From Wenxinia marina DSM 24838 (lineage in GTDB: Bacteria > Pseudomonadota > Alphaproteobacteria > Rhodobacterales > Rhodobacteraceae): a stretch of DNA of 64,000 bases. Position numbers and translations under genes: made by a program. Each line of letters starts with the position of its first letter. Position 1 is the stretch's first letter. The stretch spans positions 277 to 64,276 of the forward strand of contig NZ_KB902312.1 of NCBI RefSeq assembly GCF_000379485.1. The letters are read 5' to 3'. Shown here one piece after another: positions 1-8,897 of this stretch. The notes under the pieces were generated by a model. That model was not told where the DNA came from, searched no databases, and saw only the letters and a program-made list of their open reading frames with translations.

Positions 1-331
1 CCCTGGGACCTCACGGGATGCCGTCCGCCACCAGCACATTGACATGATTTCGTTAGACAGGGACCTCCAACCATCGCGAGCGCGCGTTCCCGCGAGGCCC
101 CGGGTCAGGCCCGGGGCGGGTGGCGCCAAGCGCAATGGAAAGGCGTCGGCTGCCCCGGGGGCGGCCAGACGCTGCCCAGCCGCCTGCGTGGCTCAGTCGG
201 GCGGGTTTCGTCGCGGCCGGTCGCGCCCGCGACCCGCGTCCCGGGCTTGACCCGGGACCTCGCTCCACTAGGCGACCAAGCCCCTATCGAGCGAGGCCCC
301 GGCTCAGGGCCGGGGCGACCCGATTCGATCC
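1..331. repeat. Non-coding stretch with dispersed GC-rich repeats
   Basis: I see no credible gene here. Positions 95-118, 237-262 and 293-317 carry palindromic units of the type CCCGGG-TCAGG/TTGA-CCCGGG, which recur at 19.4, 39.6-39.9 and 56.6-57.2 kb. Positions 140-205 resemble a second unit of about 65 bp found again at 15491-15559 and 39791-39856. The flanking gene ends at 332, so this is its 3' side and may hold its terminator. Confidence 0.6.
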
Positions 332-1390
332 TTAGGCAACCGCTTCCGCCACCATCTCCCGCACCATCGGGATCACCTTCGTCCCGTACAGCTCGATGCA
401 GCGCAGGTTCGCCTCGTGCGGCAGGGTGCCGTGGCTGTACTTCATGTCGAACCGCTGCGCCCCCAGAGTTGTCACCGTCGCCGCGATCTTCTTCGCGACC
501 GTCTCGGGCGAGCCGACGTGCAGCGCACCGTGGGTCACCTCGCGCTCGAACTGCTCGCGGCTCATCGGCGACCAGCCGCGCTCGCGGCCGATGCGGTTCA
601 TCATGTCGCGGAAGTGCGGCCACACGACGTCCTTCGCCGCCTCGTCGGTATCGGCGACGAAGCCGGGGGAGTGCACGCCGAGCGGCTTCGCCGCCTGCCC
701 GGTCTGCTCCCACGCCTCGCGGTACAGTTGCGCGAAGGGGCGGAACCGCGAGGGCGCGCCGCCGATGATCGCCAGCATCACCGGCAGGTCGTGCGCCACG
801 GCGCGGACCACCGATTCGGGGCTGCCGCCGACGCCGATCCAGACCGGCAGGCCGGACTCCGGCAGGCGCGGGAAGACCGACTGGTTCTTGAGCGGCGCAC
901 GCGTGGTGCCCTGCCAGCTCACCTTCTTTTCCCGCAGGAGGCGGACGAAGAGGTCCAGCTTCTCCACGAACAGCTGCTCGTAGTCGGAGAGGTCGTAGCC
1001 GAACAACGGAAAGCTCTCGGTGAACGATCCGCGGCCCAGGATCACCTCGGCCCGCCCCTCGGAGAGCGCCGCGACCGTCGAGAACCGCTGGAACACGCGG
1101 ACCGGGTCGTCGGAGGACAGCACCGTGACGGCGGAGCCGAGGCGGATGCGCGAGGTTCGCACCGCCAGCGCCGCCAGCATCGTCTCGGGCGTCGAGACGG
1201 CGAAGTCGGCGCGGTGATGCTCGCCCACGCCGAAGAAGTCGGCGCCGGTCTGGTCGGCGAGGATGCCCTCGGCCAGCACGTTGCGCAGCACCTGGTCGTC
1301 GGGCAGGGCGCGGCCGTCGGCGCCGTGGGTCACGTCGCCGAAGGTGTCGAGGCCGAGTTCGAGTCGGGTCGGGTGCAGGGTGTCGGGCAT
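332..1390 (-). CDS. LLM-class flavin-dependent oxidoreductase (luciferase-like)
   Basis: A 352-residue protein of the bacterial luciferase/F420-FMN monooxygenase superfamily, a cytoplasmic TIM-barrel flavoenzyme class. Family-typical stretches are ADFFGVGEHHRADF near residue 50, the TSRIRLGSAVTVLSSDDPVRV strand near residue 80, the EVILGRGSF segment and VWIGVGGSPESVVRA near residue 185. Length matches the family. The substrate cannot be read from sequence; members include alkanal, alkanesulfonate and uncharacterised monooxygenases. It stands alone, with about 100 nt separating it from the SRPBCC gene on the same strand. Confidence 0.85.
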   Translation of the reverse strand: MPDTLHPTRLELGLDTFGDVTHGADGRALPDDQVLRNVLAEGILADQTGADFFGVGEHHRADFAVSTPETMLAALAVRTSRIRLGSAVTVLSSDDPVRVFQRFSTVAALSEGRAEVILGRGSFTESFPLFGYDLSDYEQLFVEKLDLFVRLLREKKVSWQGTTRAPLKNQSVFPRLPESGLPVWIGVGGSPESVVRAVAHDLPVMLAIIGGAPSRFRPFAQLYREAWEQTGQAAKPLGVHSPGFVADTDEAAKDVVWPHFRDMMNRIGRERGWSPMSREQFEREVTHGALHVGSPETVAKKIAATVTTLGAQRFDMKYSHGTLPHEANLRCIELYGTKVIPMVREMVAEAVA

Positions 1391-1488
1391 CGCGGGGTCT
1401 CCGTCTGGATGCCCCTAGCTAGGCGCGCCGGACGCCCCGGCCTAGCCCCCGCCGCGCACAGTCGCGGTGCGCGGCGGGACGGCAACGG

Positions 1489-1980
1489 TCAGGCGCTGGC
1501 CTGCTGCGAGGCCAGGAGGTCGTCCAGCGCCACGAACTGCTCGGGGAAGGCGCCGGTGCTGCCGTCCGTCAACGCGGCGTCGAGCGCCGCCTTCGACGGA
1601 TAGAGGTCGTGCACGACGACCCGCGTCGCGCCGCCCGTCTCCTCGAAGGTCACCGTCGTGACCTGTCCGCCCTCGTCGCCCTCGGCGTTCGTCCAGACGA
1701 GACGCTGGCCCGGCACGACCTCGAGGTACTCGCCGAAGAACGCCATCGGCTGGTCGAAGTCGGGGTGGCCGAACTCGAACCGGTAGGTGCCGCCTTTCCG
1801 CACGTCCATCTCGCACGACAGGAACCGGATCCCGAACGAGGCGGGCGCCCACCAGCGCCGCATCAGCTCTGCCTTCGTCCAGGCCTCGTAGACGAGGCGG
1901 GCGGGGGCGTCGAAGGTGCGGGTCACGACCAGCTCTCGGTCGGAGGTGCGTTGGGTCGTCGTCTTGTCAGTCTCGGCCAT
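1489..1980 (-). CDS. SRPBCC (AHSA1-like) domain protein
   Basis: A 163-residue START/Bet v1-like ligand-binding protein of the AHSA1/CalC-like group. The start of the fold is typical (VTRTFDAPARLVYEAWTKAE, then RRWWAP), and the middle has the GGTYRFEF and GEYLEVVPGQRLVWT strands. Its start codon lies inside the preceding arsR gene (overlap 1967-1980), so the two are co-translated. Such ArsR-SRPBCC pairs are common; the SRPBCC partner's ligand is usually unknown, and nothing here identifies it. Confidence 0.85.
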   Translation of the reverse strand: MAETDKTTTQRTSDRELVVTRTFDAPARLVYEAWTKAELMRRWWAPASFGIRFLSCEMDVRKGGTYRFEFGHPDFDQPMAFFGEYLEVVPGQRLVWTNAEGDEGGQVTTVTFEETGGATRVVVHDLYPSKAALDAALTDGSTGAFPEQFVALDDLLASQQASA

Positions 1981-2323
1981 CGGCCTTCTCCTGCTGCTTG
2001 AGATCCTCGATCACGTCGGCGAGTTCCTCGAACCGAGCCTCCCAGAGTCTCTGGTACCCGGCGAGCCACGCCGCCTCCTCCTCCAGCCCGCGCCCGCCGA
2101 GGCGGCAGGTCCGCACCCGTCCCACCTTCCGCGTCGACACAAGGCCCGCCTCCTCCAGCACCGCCACGTGCTTTTTGATGCCGGTCAGGGTCATGCCGAA
2201 CCGGGCCGCAAGGTCGCTGACCGTGGCGTCGGCGCGGGAGAGCTGCTCCAGCACGCCGCGCCGGGTGGGGTCCGACAGGGCGGCGAAGGAGGCGTCGAGG
2301 CGGGAGGATGAATGCTGAACCAT
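1967..2323 (-). CDS. ArsR-family winged-helix transcriptional regulator
   Basis: A 118-residue ArsR/SmtB-type repressor. The winged helix is seen as FAALSDPTRRGVLEQLSRAD (about residues 13-32), followed by a recognition helix in DLAARFGMTLTGIKKHVAVLEE. No cysteine-rich metal-binding motif is visible, so it is probably not a classical metal sensor. It overlaps the downstream SRPBCC gene by 14 nt. Its ATG (2323-2321) lies inside a perfect 16-bp palindrome that is a likely self-operator, and no Shine-Dalgarno sequence precedes it. Confidence 0.88.
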   Translation of the reverse strand: MVQHSSSRLDASFAALSDPTRRGVLEQLSRADATVSDLAARFGMTLTGIKKHVAVLEEAGLVSTRKVGRVRTCRLGGRGLEEEAAWLAGYQRLWEARFEELADVIEDLKQQEKADGRD

Positions 2324-2331
2324 ATGGTTCA
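2316..2331. promoter_or_regulatory. Perfect 16-bp palindrome over the arsR start (putative operator)
   Basis: TGAACCATATGGTTCA is a perfect inverted repeat centred on the CATATG that holds the arsR start codon. Winged-helix dimers bind such sites, so autorepression is the simple reading. With no ribosome-binding site upstream, the mRNA may be leaderless, with the operator overlapping the transcription start. Confidence 0.6.
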
Positions 2332-2373
2332 GTGTCTAGCCTGCCGGAAGGTCATCCCGCAAGCACGATCTTC

Positions 2374-2910
2374 TCAGAGGGTCGCGGGGTCCCGCATGTC
2401 CGCCCGGGACAGCAGCTCCGGCATCCGGCACTCCGGCGTCACCGTCCCCGTCGTCGCCACGAGCGGCGTCGTGGGGTCGATGGAGCTGTCCGCGATCCAC
2501 GCCCCGTCCAGGCAGACGTCCTGCGCGTAGTTGCCCGAGTTGAAGCCGAACCCCTCCGCGCCGCAATCGTCCACGTCGCCGTCGGCGTTCCAGCCCTGCG
2601 ACGCGTCGCCCGGGAAGTTGCCGCCCGTCGGGAAGGTCAGCGTCGCCGGCACGAACCGCAGGTGCCACGTCGAGTCCGGCGCCCGCCCCTCGGCCGACCA
2701 GTGGCCGATGGGCGTGCCGTGCAGGTAGCCGGTGATCTCGAACGCGGTCACGTCCGCTTCCGTCACCATCGGCGCGACCATCAGCGCGTCGGGAAAGGCG
2801 ATCCGCCCGGTCAGCGTGTAGCCCGACGCGCCCAGCCAGCAGAACTCGAACTCCGCCGCCCCGGCCGGCAGCGGCGCCAGCGCGAGGCAGAGGAGCGCGG
2901 CGCGGATCAC
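2374..2910 (-). CDS. Secreted hypothetical protein, paralogue of the preceding gene
   Basis: A 178-residue protein I do not recognise. The GTG start is chosen because it follows the upstream gene in a GTGA stop/start overlap and opens a signal peptide (IRAALLCLALAPLPAGAAE). The mature part shares a clear pattern with its neighbour at 2907-3419: FPD.L, VTEADVTAF.I.G, TW.L, WNA.G.VDDCG, GFGFN.GN, QDVC.DG and ADS.I. Cysteines in VDDCG and QDVC are shared and may form a disulfide. It is last in the accD-folC run. Confidence 0.75.
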   Translation of the reverse strand: MIRAALLCLALAPLPAGAAEFEFCWLGASGYTLTGRIAFPDALMVAPMVTEADVTAFEITGYLHGTPIGHWSAEGRAPDSTWHLRFVPATLTFPTGGNFPGDASQGWNADGDVDDCGAEGFGFNSGNYAQDVCLDGAWIADSSIDPTTPLVATTGTVTPECRMPELLSRADMRDPATL

Positions 2911-3419
2911 CCCCGCGCTTTCGACATCAAGGGCGCGTTGTCGCAGGAGAGGGGATCGCGCGGCGCACCGTAGGTCAGCAGCGGCGTGTCCCAGGCGATG
3001 GTGCTGTCGGCGCGGAACACGCCATCGACGCAGACGTCCTGACCCGCGTTGCCGGCGTTGAAGCCGAAGCCGGGGTCGCCGCAATCGTCCACCATCCCGT
3101 TCGCGTTCCACGCCTGATACAGGCCGCTGTCGCCGCCGAGCAGGAAGCGCCCCTGCCGCGGCGCGTAGCTCAGCAGCCACGTCGTGTCGGCGGTGCGGTC
3201 CGACAGGTTCCAGGAGCCGAGGGGTTCGCCGTCGCGCCAGCCCTCGATCCGGAAGGCGGTCACGTCCGCCTCGGTCACGAGGTCGGCGGCGGCCAGCGAG
3301 TCGGGAAACGAGAACTCGCCCGTCATCGTGAACCCGCCCTCGCCACGCCAGCAGATGTACCGCGTCTCGGCGGCGGCGGGGGACGCCATCACCGCGAGGA
3401 TGAGGAGAATCCGCGTCAT
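2907..3419 (-). CDS. Secreted hypothetical protein, first of a tandem paralogous pair
   Basis: A 170-residue protein of unknown function. It begins with a signal peptide (MTRILLILAVMASPAAA, cleavage after AAA likely). Its mature part is an Asp/Gly/Trp-rich domain with VTEADVTAF, WNANGMVDDCGDPGFGFNAG and QDVCVDG. The ATG overlaps the folC stop (ATGA) and its own stop overlaps the next start (GTGA), so all three genes are translationally coupled. Periplasmic or extracellular location is inferred from the signal peptide. Confidence 0.75.
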   Translation of the reverse strand: MTRILLILAVMASPAAAETRYICWRGEGGFTMTGEFSFPDSLAAADLVTEADVTAFRIEGWRDGEPLGSWNLSDRTADTTWLLSYAPRQGRFLLGGDSGLYQAWNANGMVDDCGDPGFGFNAGNAGQDVCVDGVFRADSTIAWDTPLLTYGAPRDPLSCDNAPLMSKARG

Positions 3420-4690
3420 CCGTTCACCCTCAGCACGTGGCCCGCGAGGTACAGCGAGCCGCAGATCAGGATGCGCGCCCGCGGATCCTCGGCCGTGAGC
3501 GTGTCGATCGCCGCCTCGACGCTGTCCGCGGTCTCGGCGCGGAAGCCGGCCTCCGTGGCGTGGCGGCAGGTTTCCTCCGCCGGGATCGTCGCCGCCTCGC
3601 CCGGGATCGACACCGCGATCAGGCGGTCCGCCACCTTCGCCATCGGCCGCAGGTAGCCGCCGATGTCCTTGGTGTTGAGCATCCCGCAGATGAGGTGCGT
3701 CGGCCGGTCCGACATCTGCGCCAGCGTCGCCGCCAGCACCTCGCCTGCCGCGGGGTTGTGGCCGCCGTCCAGCCACAGCTCGGCCGGGCGGGCGCGGTCG
3801 GCCAGCGCGCCTGCCCTGAGGTGCTGCATCCGCGCCGGCCACTCGGCCCGCGTCACCGCCGCCTCGCAGGCGGCGTCGTCCAGCCCGAGGTGCCGCAGCC
3901 CGGCCAGCGCGGCGCCGGCGTTGGTGATCTGGTGCGGCCCGGCGAGGACCGGCAGCGGCAGGTCCAGCAGGCCGCGTTCGTCCTGGAACACCAGCCGTCC
4001 GCGCTCCACGCCCACATGCCAGTGCTGCCCGTGGGCCAGCAGCGGCGCCCCCAGCCGCGCCGCCTTCGCCTCGATCACCTCCAGCGCCTCGTCGTGCTGC
4101 GGGCCGACGACGCAGGTCACGCCGCGCTTGAGGATGCCCGCCTTCTCGCCCGCGATCTCGCCCAGCGTCTCGCCCAGATACTGCTGGTGATCGAGGTCCA
4201 CCGGCGTGATGACGGTCAGCGCCGGCCGGTCCACGACGTTGGTCGCATCCAGCCGCCCACCGAGGCCGACCTCCAAGAGGCACCAGTCGGCCGGCGTCTC
4301 GGCCATCGCCAGCAGCGCCGCGCAGGTGGTGATCTCGAAATAGGTGATCGGCTCGCCGCCGTTCGCCTCGTAGCAGCGGTCCAGCGCCTCGGTCAGCGCG
4401 GCCTCCGGGATCAGGTCGCCCGCGATCCGGATCCGCTCGTGGAACCGGGCGAGGTGGGGCGAGGTGTAGACGTGCACCCGTCCGCCCGCGGCCTCCAGCC
4501 CCGCCCGCATCATCGCGACGGTGGAGCCCTTGCCGTTGGTGCCTGCGACGTGGATCACCGGCGGCAGCCGCCGCTCGGGATGGTCCAGCCGCTCCAGCAG
4601 GCGCCACATCCGGTCGAGCGTCAGGTCGATGATCTTGGGGTGCAGCGTCATCATCCGCTGCAGGATCGCGTCCGAAGCCGTCCCGCTCAT
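3416..4690 (-). CDS. folC: Bifunctional folylpolyglutamate synthase / dihydrofolate synthase
   Basis: A 424-residue cytoplasmic ligase that adds glutamate to dihydropteroate and to folates. The ATP-binding P-loop is VIHVAGTNGKGSTVAMMRAG near residues 45-64, followed by VYTSPHLARFHERIRI, the family's substrate loop; GLGGRLDATN and the DLDHQQYLG segment are also present. Length is normal. The ATG at 4690 overlaps the stop of the small membrane gene upstream (ATGA). The accD-folC arrangement is widespread in alphaproteobacteria. Confidence 0.95.
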   Translation of the reverse strand: MSGTASDAILQRMMTLHPKIIDLTLDRMWRLLERLDHPERRLPPVIHVAGTNGKGSTVAMMRAGLEAAGGRVHVYTSPHLARFHERIRIAGDLIPEAALTEALDRCYEANGGEPITYFEITTCAALLAMAETPADWCLLEVGLGGRLDATNVVDRPALTVITPVDLDHQQYLGETLGEIAGEKAGILKRGVTCVVGPQHDEALEVIEAKAARLGAPLLAHGQHWHVGVERGRLVFQDERGLLDLPLPVLAGPHQITNAGAALAGLRHLGLDDAACEAAVTRAEWPARMQHLRAGALADRARPAELWLDGGHNPAAGEVLAATLAQMSDRPTHLICGMLNTKDIGGYLRPMAKVADRLIAVSIPGEAATIPAEETCRHATEAGFRAETADSVEAAIDTLTAEDPRARILICGSLYLAGHVLRVNG

Positions 4691-5070
4691 GCCGTCACCC
4701 GTGACCGGGCCAGCACCGCGGCCCCGAAGAGAAGATCCACCGACGCGCAGAAGGCCGGCCACCAGCCCGGCCCCGGCGGATCGGCCCGCAGCAGCGCGAG
4801 GTCGATCAGACCGTGCGCCACCAGCGCCCCGCCGAGGACGACGAGGCCGGCCCGCGACCCCCAGGCGGCGAGGGCCACGAAGATGACGAACAGGCCGAGA
4901 TGCCGGCCGAGCGCGGCCCAGTCCCCCTCGGCGATGGCAAAGGCGGGATAGAACGCGGCGATGGCGACGACGGCCCAGGTCAGGCGGGTCCGCCGGCCGG
5001 GTCCGCGGGCGAGGGTCGAGAACAGCAGCGCCCCCACGACCAGCCCCGCGGCGACGGCGCCCGGCGACAT
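4687..5070 (-). CDS. Small integral membrane protein between accD and folC
   Basis: A 127-residue protein with about four hydrophobic segments (residues 3-20, 31-47, 56-86 and 110-122) and no recognised domain. It follows accD by 3 nt and overlaps folC by 4 nt, so it belongs to that operon. Codon use matches its neighbours. Function unknown; I assign none. Confidence 0.75.
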   Translation of the reverse strand: MSPGAVAAGLVVGALLFSTLARGPGRRTRLTWAVVAIAAFYPAFAIAEGDWAALGRHLGLFVIFVALAAWGSRAGLVVLGGALVAHGLIDLALLRADPPGPGWWPAFCASVDLLFGAAVLARSRVTA

Positions 5071-5073
5071 GCC

Positions 5074-6012
5074 TCAGCCCTTGTCCGCGACCGCCTCGCC
5101 GTCCGCCGGCGTCCCCTGCGGCTCGGGCGTGGCGGGGGCCGGCAGGTCGGCGGCGACCGCGGGCGACTGCTTCAGCAGCATCCGCAGGATCGAGATCAGC
5201 TCGCCCCGCAGCTCCTTGCGGTGGGTCACCCGGTCCAGCATCCCGTGGTCCAGCAGGTACTCGGCGCGCTGGAACTCCTCGGGCAGCTTCTCGCGGATCG
5301 TCTGCTCGATCACCCGCGGGCCAGCGAAGCAGATCAGCGCCCCCGGCTCGGCGATCTGGACGTCGCCCAGCATCGCGTAGGACGCGGTGACGCCGCCGGT
5401 CGTGGGGTGCGTCAGGACCACGATGTAGGGCAGGCCCGCCTCCTTCACCATCTGCACGGCGACGGTGGTGCGCGGCATCTGCATCAGGCTGAGGATGCCC
5501 TCCTGCATCCGTGCGCCCCCGGCGGCGGAGAACAGGACCAGCGGCCGGCCCAGCGCCACCGCCCGCTCGGCCGCGGCGATGATCGCGTTGCCGACATACA
5601 TCCCCATCGAGCCGGCCATGAACGAGAAGTCCTGCCCGGCCGCGACGATGGGCGTGCGCCCGATCTCGCCCTCGGCGACCAGCATCGCCTCGCGCTCGTC
5701 CGTGGTGCGGCGCGCCTCCTTGAGGCGGTCGGTGTACTTCTTGCTGTCGCGGAATTGCAGCGGATCGGCGATCGGCTCGGGCACCGCGACCTCGGTGAAG
5801 ACGCCGCCGTCGAACAGCGCGGCGAAGCGCGCCCGGGGCGTGATCGCCATGTGGTGGCCGCAGTTGGTGCAGACGTTCAGGTTCTCCGCCAGCTCGCGGT
5901 GGAACAGCATGGTCTGGCACTTCTCGCACTTGGACCACAGGTTCTCGGGCACCTCGCGCCGGGCGAAGATCGACCCGATGCGGGGGCGGACGTAGTTGGT
6001 GATCCAGTTCAT
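5074..6012 (-). CDS. accD: Acetyl-CoA carboxylase carboxyltransferase subunit beta
   Basis: A 312-residue subunit of the carboxyltransferase that makes malonyl-CoA for fatty acid synthesis, partnering AccA. The N-terminal zinc ribbon has four cysteines at residues 29, 32, 48 and 51. The crotonase-like domain contains [17 protein letters not shown], the [12 protein letters not shown] oxyanion-hole loop and [14 protein letters not shown]. The last ~30 residues are a low-complexity Ala/Pro tail. First gene of the accD-folC operon. Confidence 0.97.
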   Translation of the reverse strand: MNWITNYVRPRIGSIFARREVPENLWSKCEKCQTMLFHRELAENLNVCTNCGHHMAITPRARFAALFDGGVFTEVAVPEPIADPLQFRDSKKYTDRLKEARRTTDEREAMLVAEGEIGRTPIVAAGQDFSFMAGSMGMYVGNAIIAAAERAVALGRPLVLFSAAGGARMQEGILSLMQMPRTTVAVQMVKEAGLPYIVVLTHPTTGGVTASYAMLGDVQIAEPGALICFAGPRVIEQTIREKLPEEFQRAEYLLDHGMLDRVTHRKELRGELISILRMLLKQSPAVAADLPAPATPEPQGTPADGEAVADKG

Positions 6013-6088
6013 CGGGCGGGAGTCCCTCGGGCCGTGGCGTGGCCGTGGAGATAAGCCGCGGGACGCGCGAATGCAAACGGCGGCGCCC

Positions 6089-6964
6089 CTAGCGGCGCAG
6101 CGCGATCCGCCCCGACAGCCACAGGATCAGGACCGGCCATAGCGTGATCGCGAACGCGATCAGCAGGGCGAGCGGCGGCAGCCCGTACAGCAGGTCCGGC
6201 GGCCGCGCCGGCACCACGACGAGGGCGAGGCCCGACAGCGGCCCGCCCGTCTCGGCCACCAGTGACGCCATCAGCGCGTTGTTCAGGAAATGCAGCGCCC
6301 AAGCCGGCCCGATGGTCCCGGCCCGCGCGGTCAGGTCCGCGGCGGCGAGGCCGAAGACGAAGGTCCAGCCGACGTAGAACACCGCCGGCAGCCCCGGCTC
6401 GGCGTTGAACAGGTGAGAGGCCGCGAACAGGGCGCTCGGCGCGACCATCCAGACCAGCGGGCGGTCGGACAGGGCGCGCATCTGCTGCAGCAGGTAGCCG
6501 CGGTAGAACAGCTCCTCGACGCCGGTCTGCAGCACGAGGAGGGGCAGGGCGAGGCCCACGGCCCCCAGCCAGGGGAGGGGCGCCCGCAGCATCACCGCCT
6601 CGCCCATCGCGGCCGTTGTCGGCAGGACCAGCGCCAGCGCCATCGCCGGCAGCCCCACTGCCAGCGCCGCCCGCCCCTGCGCCAGCGCCAGCGGCGCCGG
6701 CCCGCACAGCGAGCCCAGCCCGCGCGCGTGCAGCCGCCGCAGCGCGACGGCCAGAACGCCGAGCGGGATCAGGAACAGCGCCAGCAGCCCCAGCGTGCCG
6801 CCGGCCCCGCCCGTCGCCCAGCCGGACGCGCCCAAGAGCACCCCGCCCGCGATATAGGTGCCCCAGACGGCGATCACGGTGACGGCGACCCGCCACGGAT
6901 CGGTGCGCGGATGCGCGGGTTCGGAAAAGGCGCCCGCGGGGGCGTAGGGATCGGGGGACGTCAT
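6089..6964 (-). CDS. CPBP-family intramembrane metalloprotease
   Basis: About 291 residues with several membrane segments and the CPBP/Rce1-like motif [13 protein letters not shown] near residue 155, where the glutamates and arginine belong to the active site. A second conserved histidine lies in [10 protein letters not shown] and a third motif in ALHFLNNAL. Targets are unknown; relatives process bacteriocins or prenylated proteins. I use the ATG giving MTSPDP; an alternative ATG lies three codons upstream. It diverges from ilvD. Confidence 0.88.
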   Translation of the reverse strand: MTSPDPYAPAGAFSEPAHPRTDPWRVAVTVIAVWGTYIAGGVLLGASGWATGGAGGTLGLLALFLIPLGVLAVALRRLHARGLGSLCGPAPLALAQGRAALAVGLPAMALALVLPTTAAMGEAVMLRAPLPWLGAVGLALPLLVLQTGVEELFYRGYLLQQMRALSDRPLVWMVAPSALFAASHLFNAEPGLPAVFYVGWTFVFGLAAADLTARAGTIGPAWALHFLNNALMASLVAETGGPLSGLALVVVPARPPDLLYGLPPLALLIAFAITLWPVLILWLSGRIALRR

Positions 6965-7130
6965 GGCGCACACAAAGCCTGCACGGCCTGCCGGGGCAAG
7001 GTGTGCGGCGCGCCACGGGCATGCCGGCCACGCCGCGCCGCCGGACCGTGTCCCCCGCGCCCCGCCGGACCTTGCCGCGACCGGGCCCGCTGGCTATCCC
7101 GAGGGGACTGACCTGACGGGAGGCGGGAGC

Positions 7131-8897
7131 ATGAGCAGCAACCAGCGGTTCGACAAGGCGCGGCTGCCCAGCCGCCACGTGACCGAGGGGCCGGCCCGCG
7201 CGCCGCACCGGTCGTTCTTCTACGCGATGGGCCTCAGCGAGGACGAGATCAACGCCCCCTTCGTCGGCGTCGCCACCTGCTGGAACGAGGCCGCGCCCTG
7301 CAACATCTCGCTGAACCGGCAGGCGCAGGCGGCCAAGCTGGGGGTGAAGCGCGAGGGCGGCACCCCGCGCGAGTTCACGACGATCACCGTGACCGACGCG
7401 ATCGCGATGGGCCACCACGGGATGCACGCCTCGCTCGCGTCGCGCGAGGCGATCGCCGACAGCGTCGAGCTGACGATGCGCGGCCATTGCTACGACGCGC
7501 TCGTCGGCCTCGCCGGCTGCGACAAGTCGCTGCCGGGGATGATGATGGCGATGGTGCGCCTCAACGTGCCGTCGGTGTTCCTGTACGGCGGCTCGATCCT
7601 GCCCGGCCGCGTCGCGCCGGGCGGCGGCGTGCCCGACGACTTCACCGACCGCGACCTCACCATCCAGGATCTGTTCGAGGCGGTCGGCCGGCACCAGGCC
7701 GGGACCATGCCCGACGCCGCCCTCGCCATCCTCGAGCGGCAGGCCTGCCCGTCGGCCGGCGCCTGCGGCGGCCAGTTCACCGCCAACACGATGGCCTGCG
7801 TGGCCGAGGCAATCGGCCTCGCCCTGCCGAATTCCTCCGGCGCGCCCGCGCCCTACCAGACCCGCGACCAGTATGCCGAGGAGTCGGGCGCCGCGGTCAT
7901 GCGCCTGATCGAGAAGAACATCCGCGCCCGGGACATCGTCACCCGCAAGAGTCTGGAGAACGCCGCCCGCGTCGTCGCCTGCACCGGCGGCTCGACCAAC
8001 GCCGGTCTGCACCTGCCGGCGATTGCCCACGAGGCGGGAATCGAGTTCGACCTGATGGACGTCTGCGACATCTTCCGCGACACGCCCTACTTCGTCAGCC
8101 TCAAGCCCGGCGGCGACTTCGTGGCGAAGGACCTGTACGACGTCGGCGGCGTGCCGGTGGTGATGAAGGAACTCCGCAAGGCCGGCCTCCTCCACGAGGA
8201 CTGCGTCACCGCGACGGGCCGCTCCCTCGGCGAGGATCTCGACATGGTCACGCGCGAGGCGGACGGGCGGGTCATCCACCCCGTCGCGACCCCGCTGTCG
8301 CAGACCGGCGGCGTCGTCGGCCTGTCCGGCAACCTCGCCCCCGACGGCGCCATCGTGAAGGTCGCCGGGATGACTGAGGCAGAGCAGCGCTTCGTCGGCC
8401 CGGCACGGGTGTTCGAATGCGAGGAGGACGCGTTCGAGGCCGTGAAGGCCCGCGCCTACCGCGAGGGCGAGGTCATCGTGATCCGCAACGAGGGCCCCGC
8501 CGGCGGACCCGGCATGCGCGAGATGCTGGCGACGACCGCGGCCCTGTCGGGGCAGGGCGTCGGCAAGAAGGTCGCTCTCATCACCGACGGCCGGTTCTCG
8601 GGCGCGACCCGCGGCTTCTGTGTCGGCCATGTGGGCCCCGAGGCGGCCCACGGCGGGCCCATCGCGCTGATCCGCGACGGCGACGTCGTTACCATCGACG
8701 CCCGGACCGGCGAGCTGTCGGTCGACGTCGCGGACGAGGACATGGCGCAGCGGCGGGCCGACTGGGCCGGCCCGCGGCAGAACGAGTATGCGAGCGGGGC
8801 GCTTTGGAAATACGCCCGGCTCGTCGGCGGCGCACGGCAGGGCGCGGTCACCCATCCGGGCGCCGGGGCCGAGCGTCATGTCTACGTCGACCAGTAG
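7131..8897 (+). CDS. ilvD: Dihydroxy-acid dehydratase
   Basis: A 588-residue Fe-S dehydratase of branched-chain amino acid and pantothenate synthesis, converting 2,3-dihydroxy-3-methyl acids to 2-oxo acids. The cluster cysteines are seen in CWNEAAPCN, GCDKSLPGMM and CPSAGACGGQFTANTM. Other family blocks are TDAIAMGHHGM, ACTGGSTNAGLHLPA and TDGRFSGATRGFCVGHVGPE. The start is set at ATG 7131, preceded by GGGAGGCGGGAGC. Its 3' end overlaps the next gene by 20 nt. Confidence 0.96.
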   Translation: MSSNQRFDKARLPSRHVTEGPARAPHRSFFYAMGLSEDEINAPFVGVATCWNEAAPCNISLNRQAQAAKLGVKREGGTPREFTTITVTDAIAMGHHGMHASLASREAIADSVELTMRGHCYDALVGLAGCDKSLPGMMMAMVRLNVPSVFLYGGSILPGRVAPGGGVPDDFTDRDLTIQDLFEAVGRHQAGTMPDAALAILERQACPSAGACGGQFTANTMACVAEAIGLALPNSSGAPAPYQTRDQYAEESGAAVMRLIEKNIRARDIVTRKSLENAARVVACTGGSTNAGLHLPAIAHEAGIEFDLMDVCDIFRDTPYFVSLKPGGDFVAKDLYDVGGVPVVMKELRKAGLLHEDCVTATGRSLGEDLDMVTREADGRVIHPVATPLSQTGGVVGLSGNLAPDGAIVKVAGMTEAEQRFVGPARVFECEEDAFEAVKARAYREGEVIVIRNEGPAGGPGMREMLATTAALSGQGVGKKVALITDGRFSGATRGFCVGHVGPEAAHGGPIALIRDGDVVTIDARTGELSVDVADEDMAQRRADWAGPRQNEYASGALWKYARLVGGARQGAVTHPGAGAERHVYVDQ

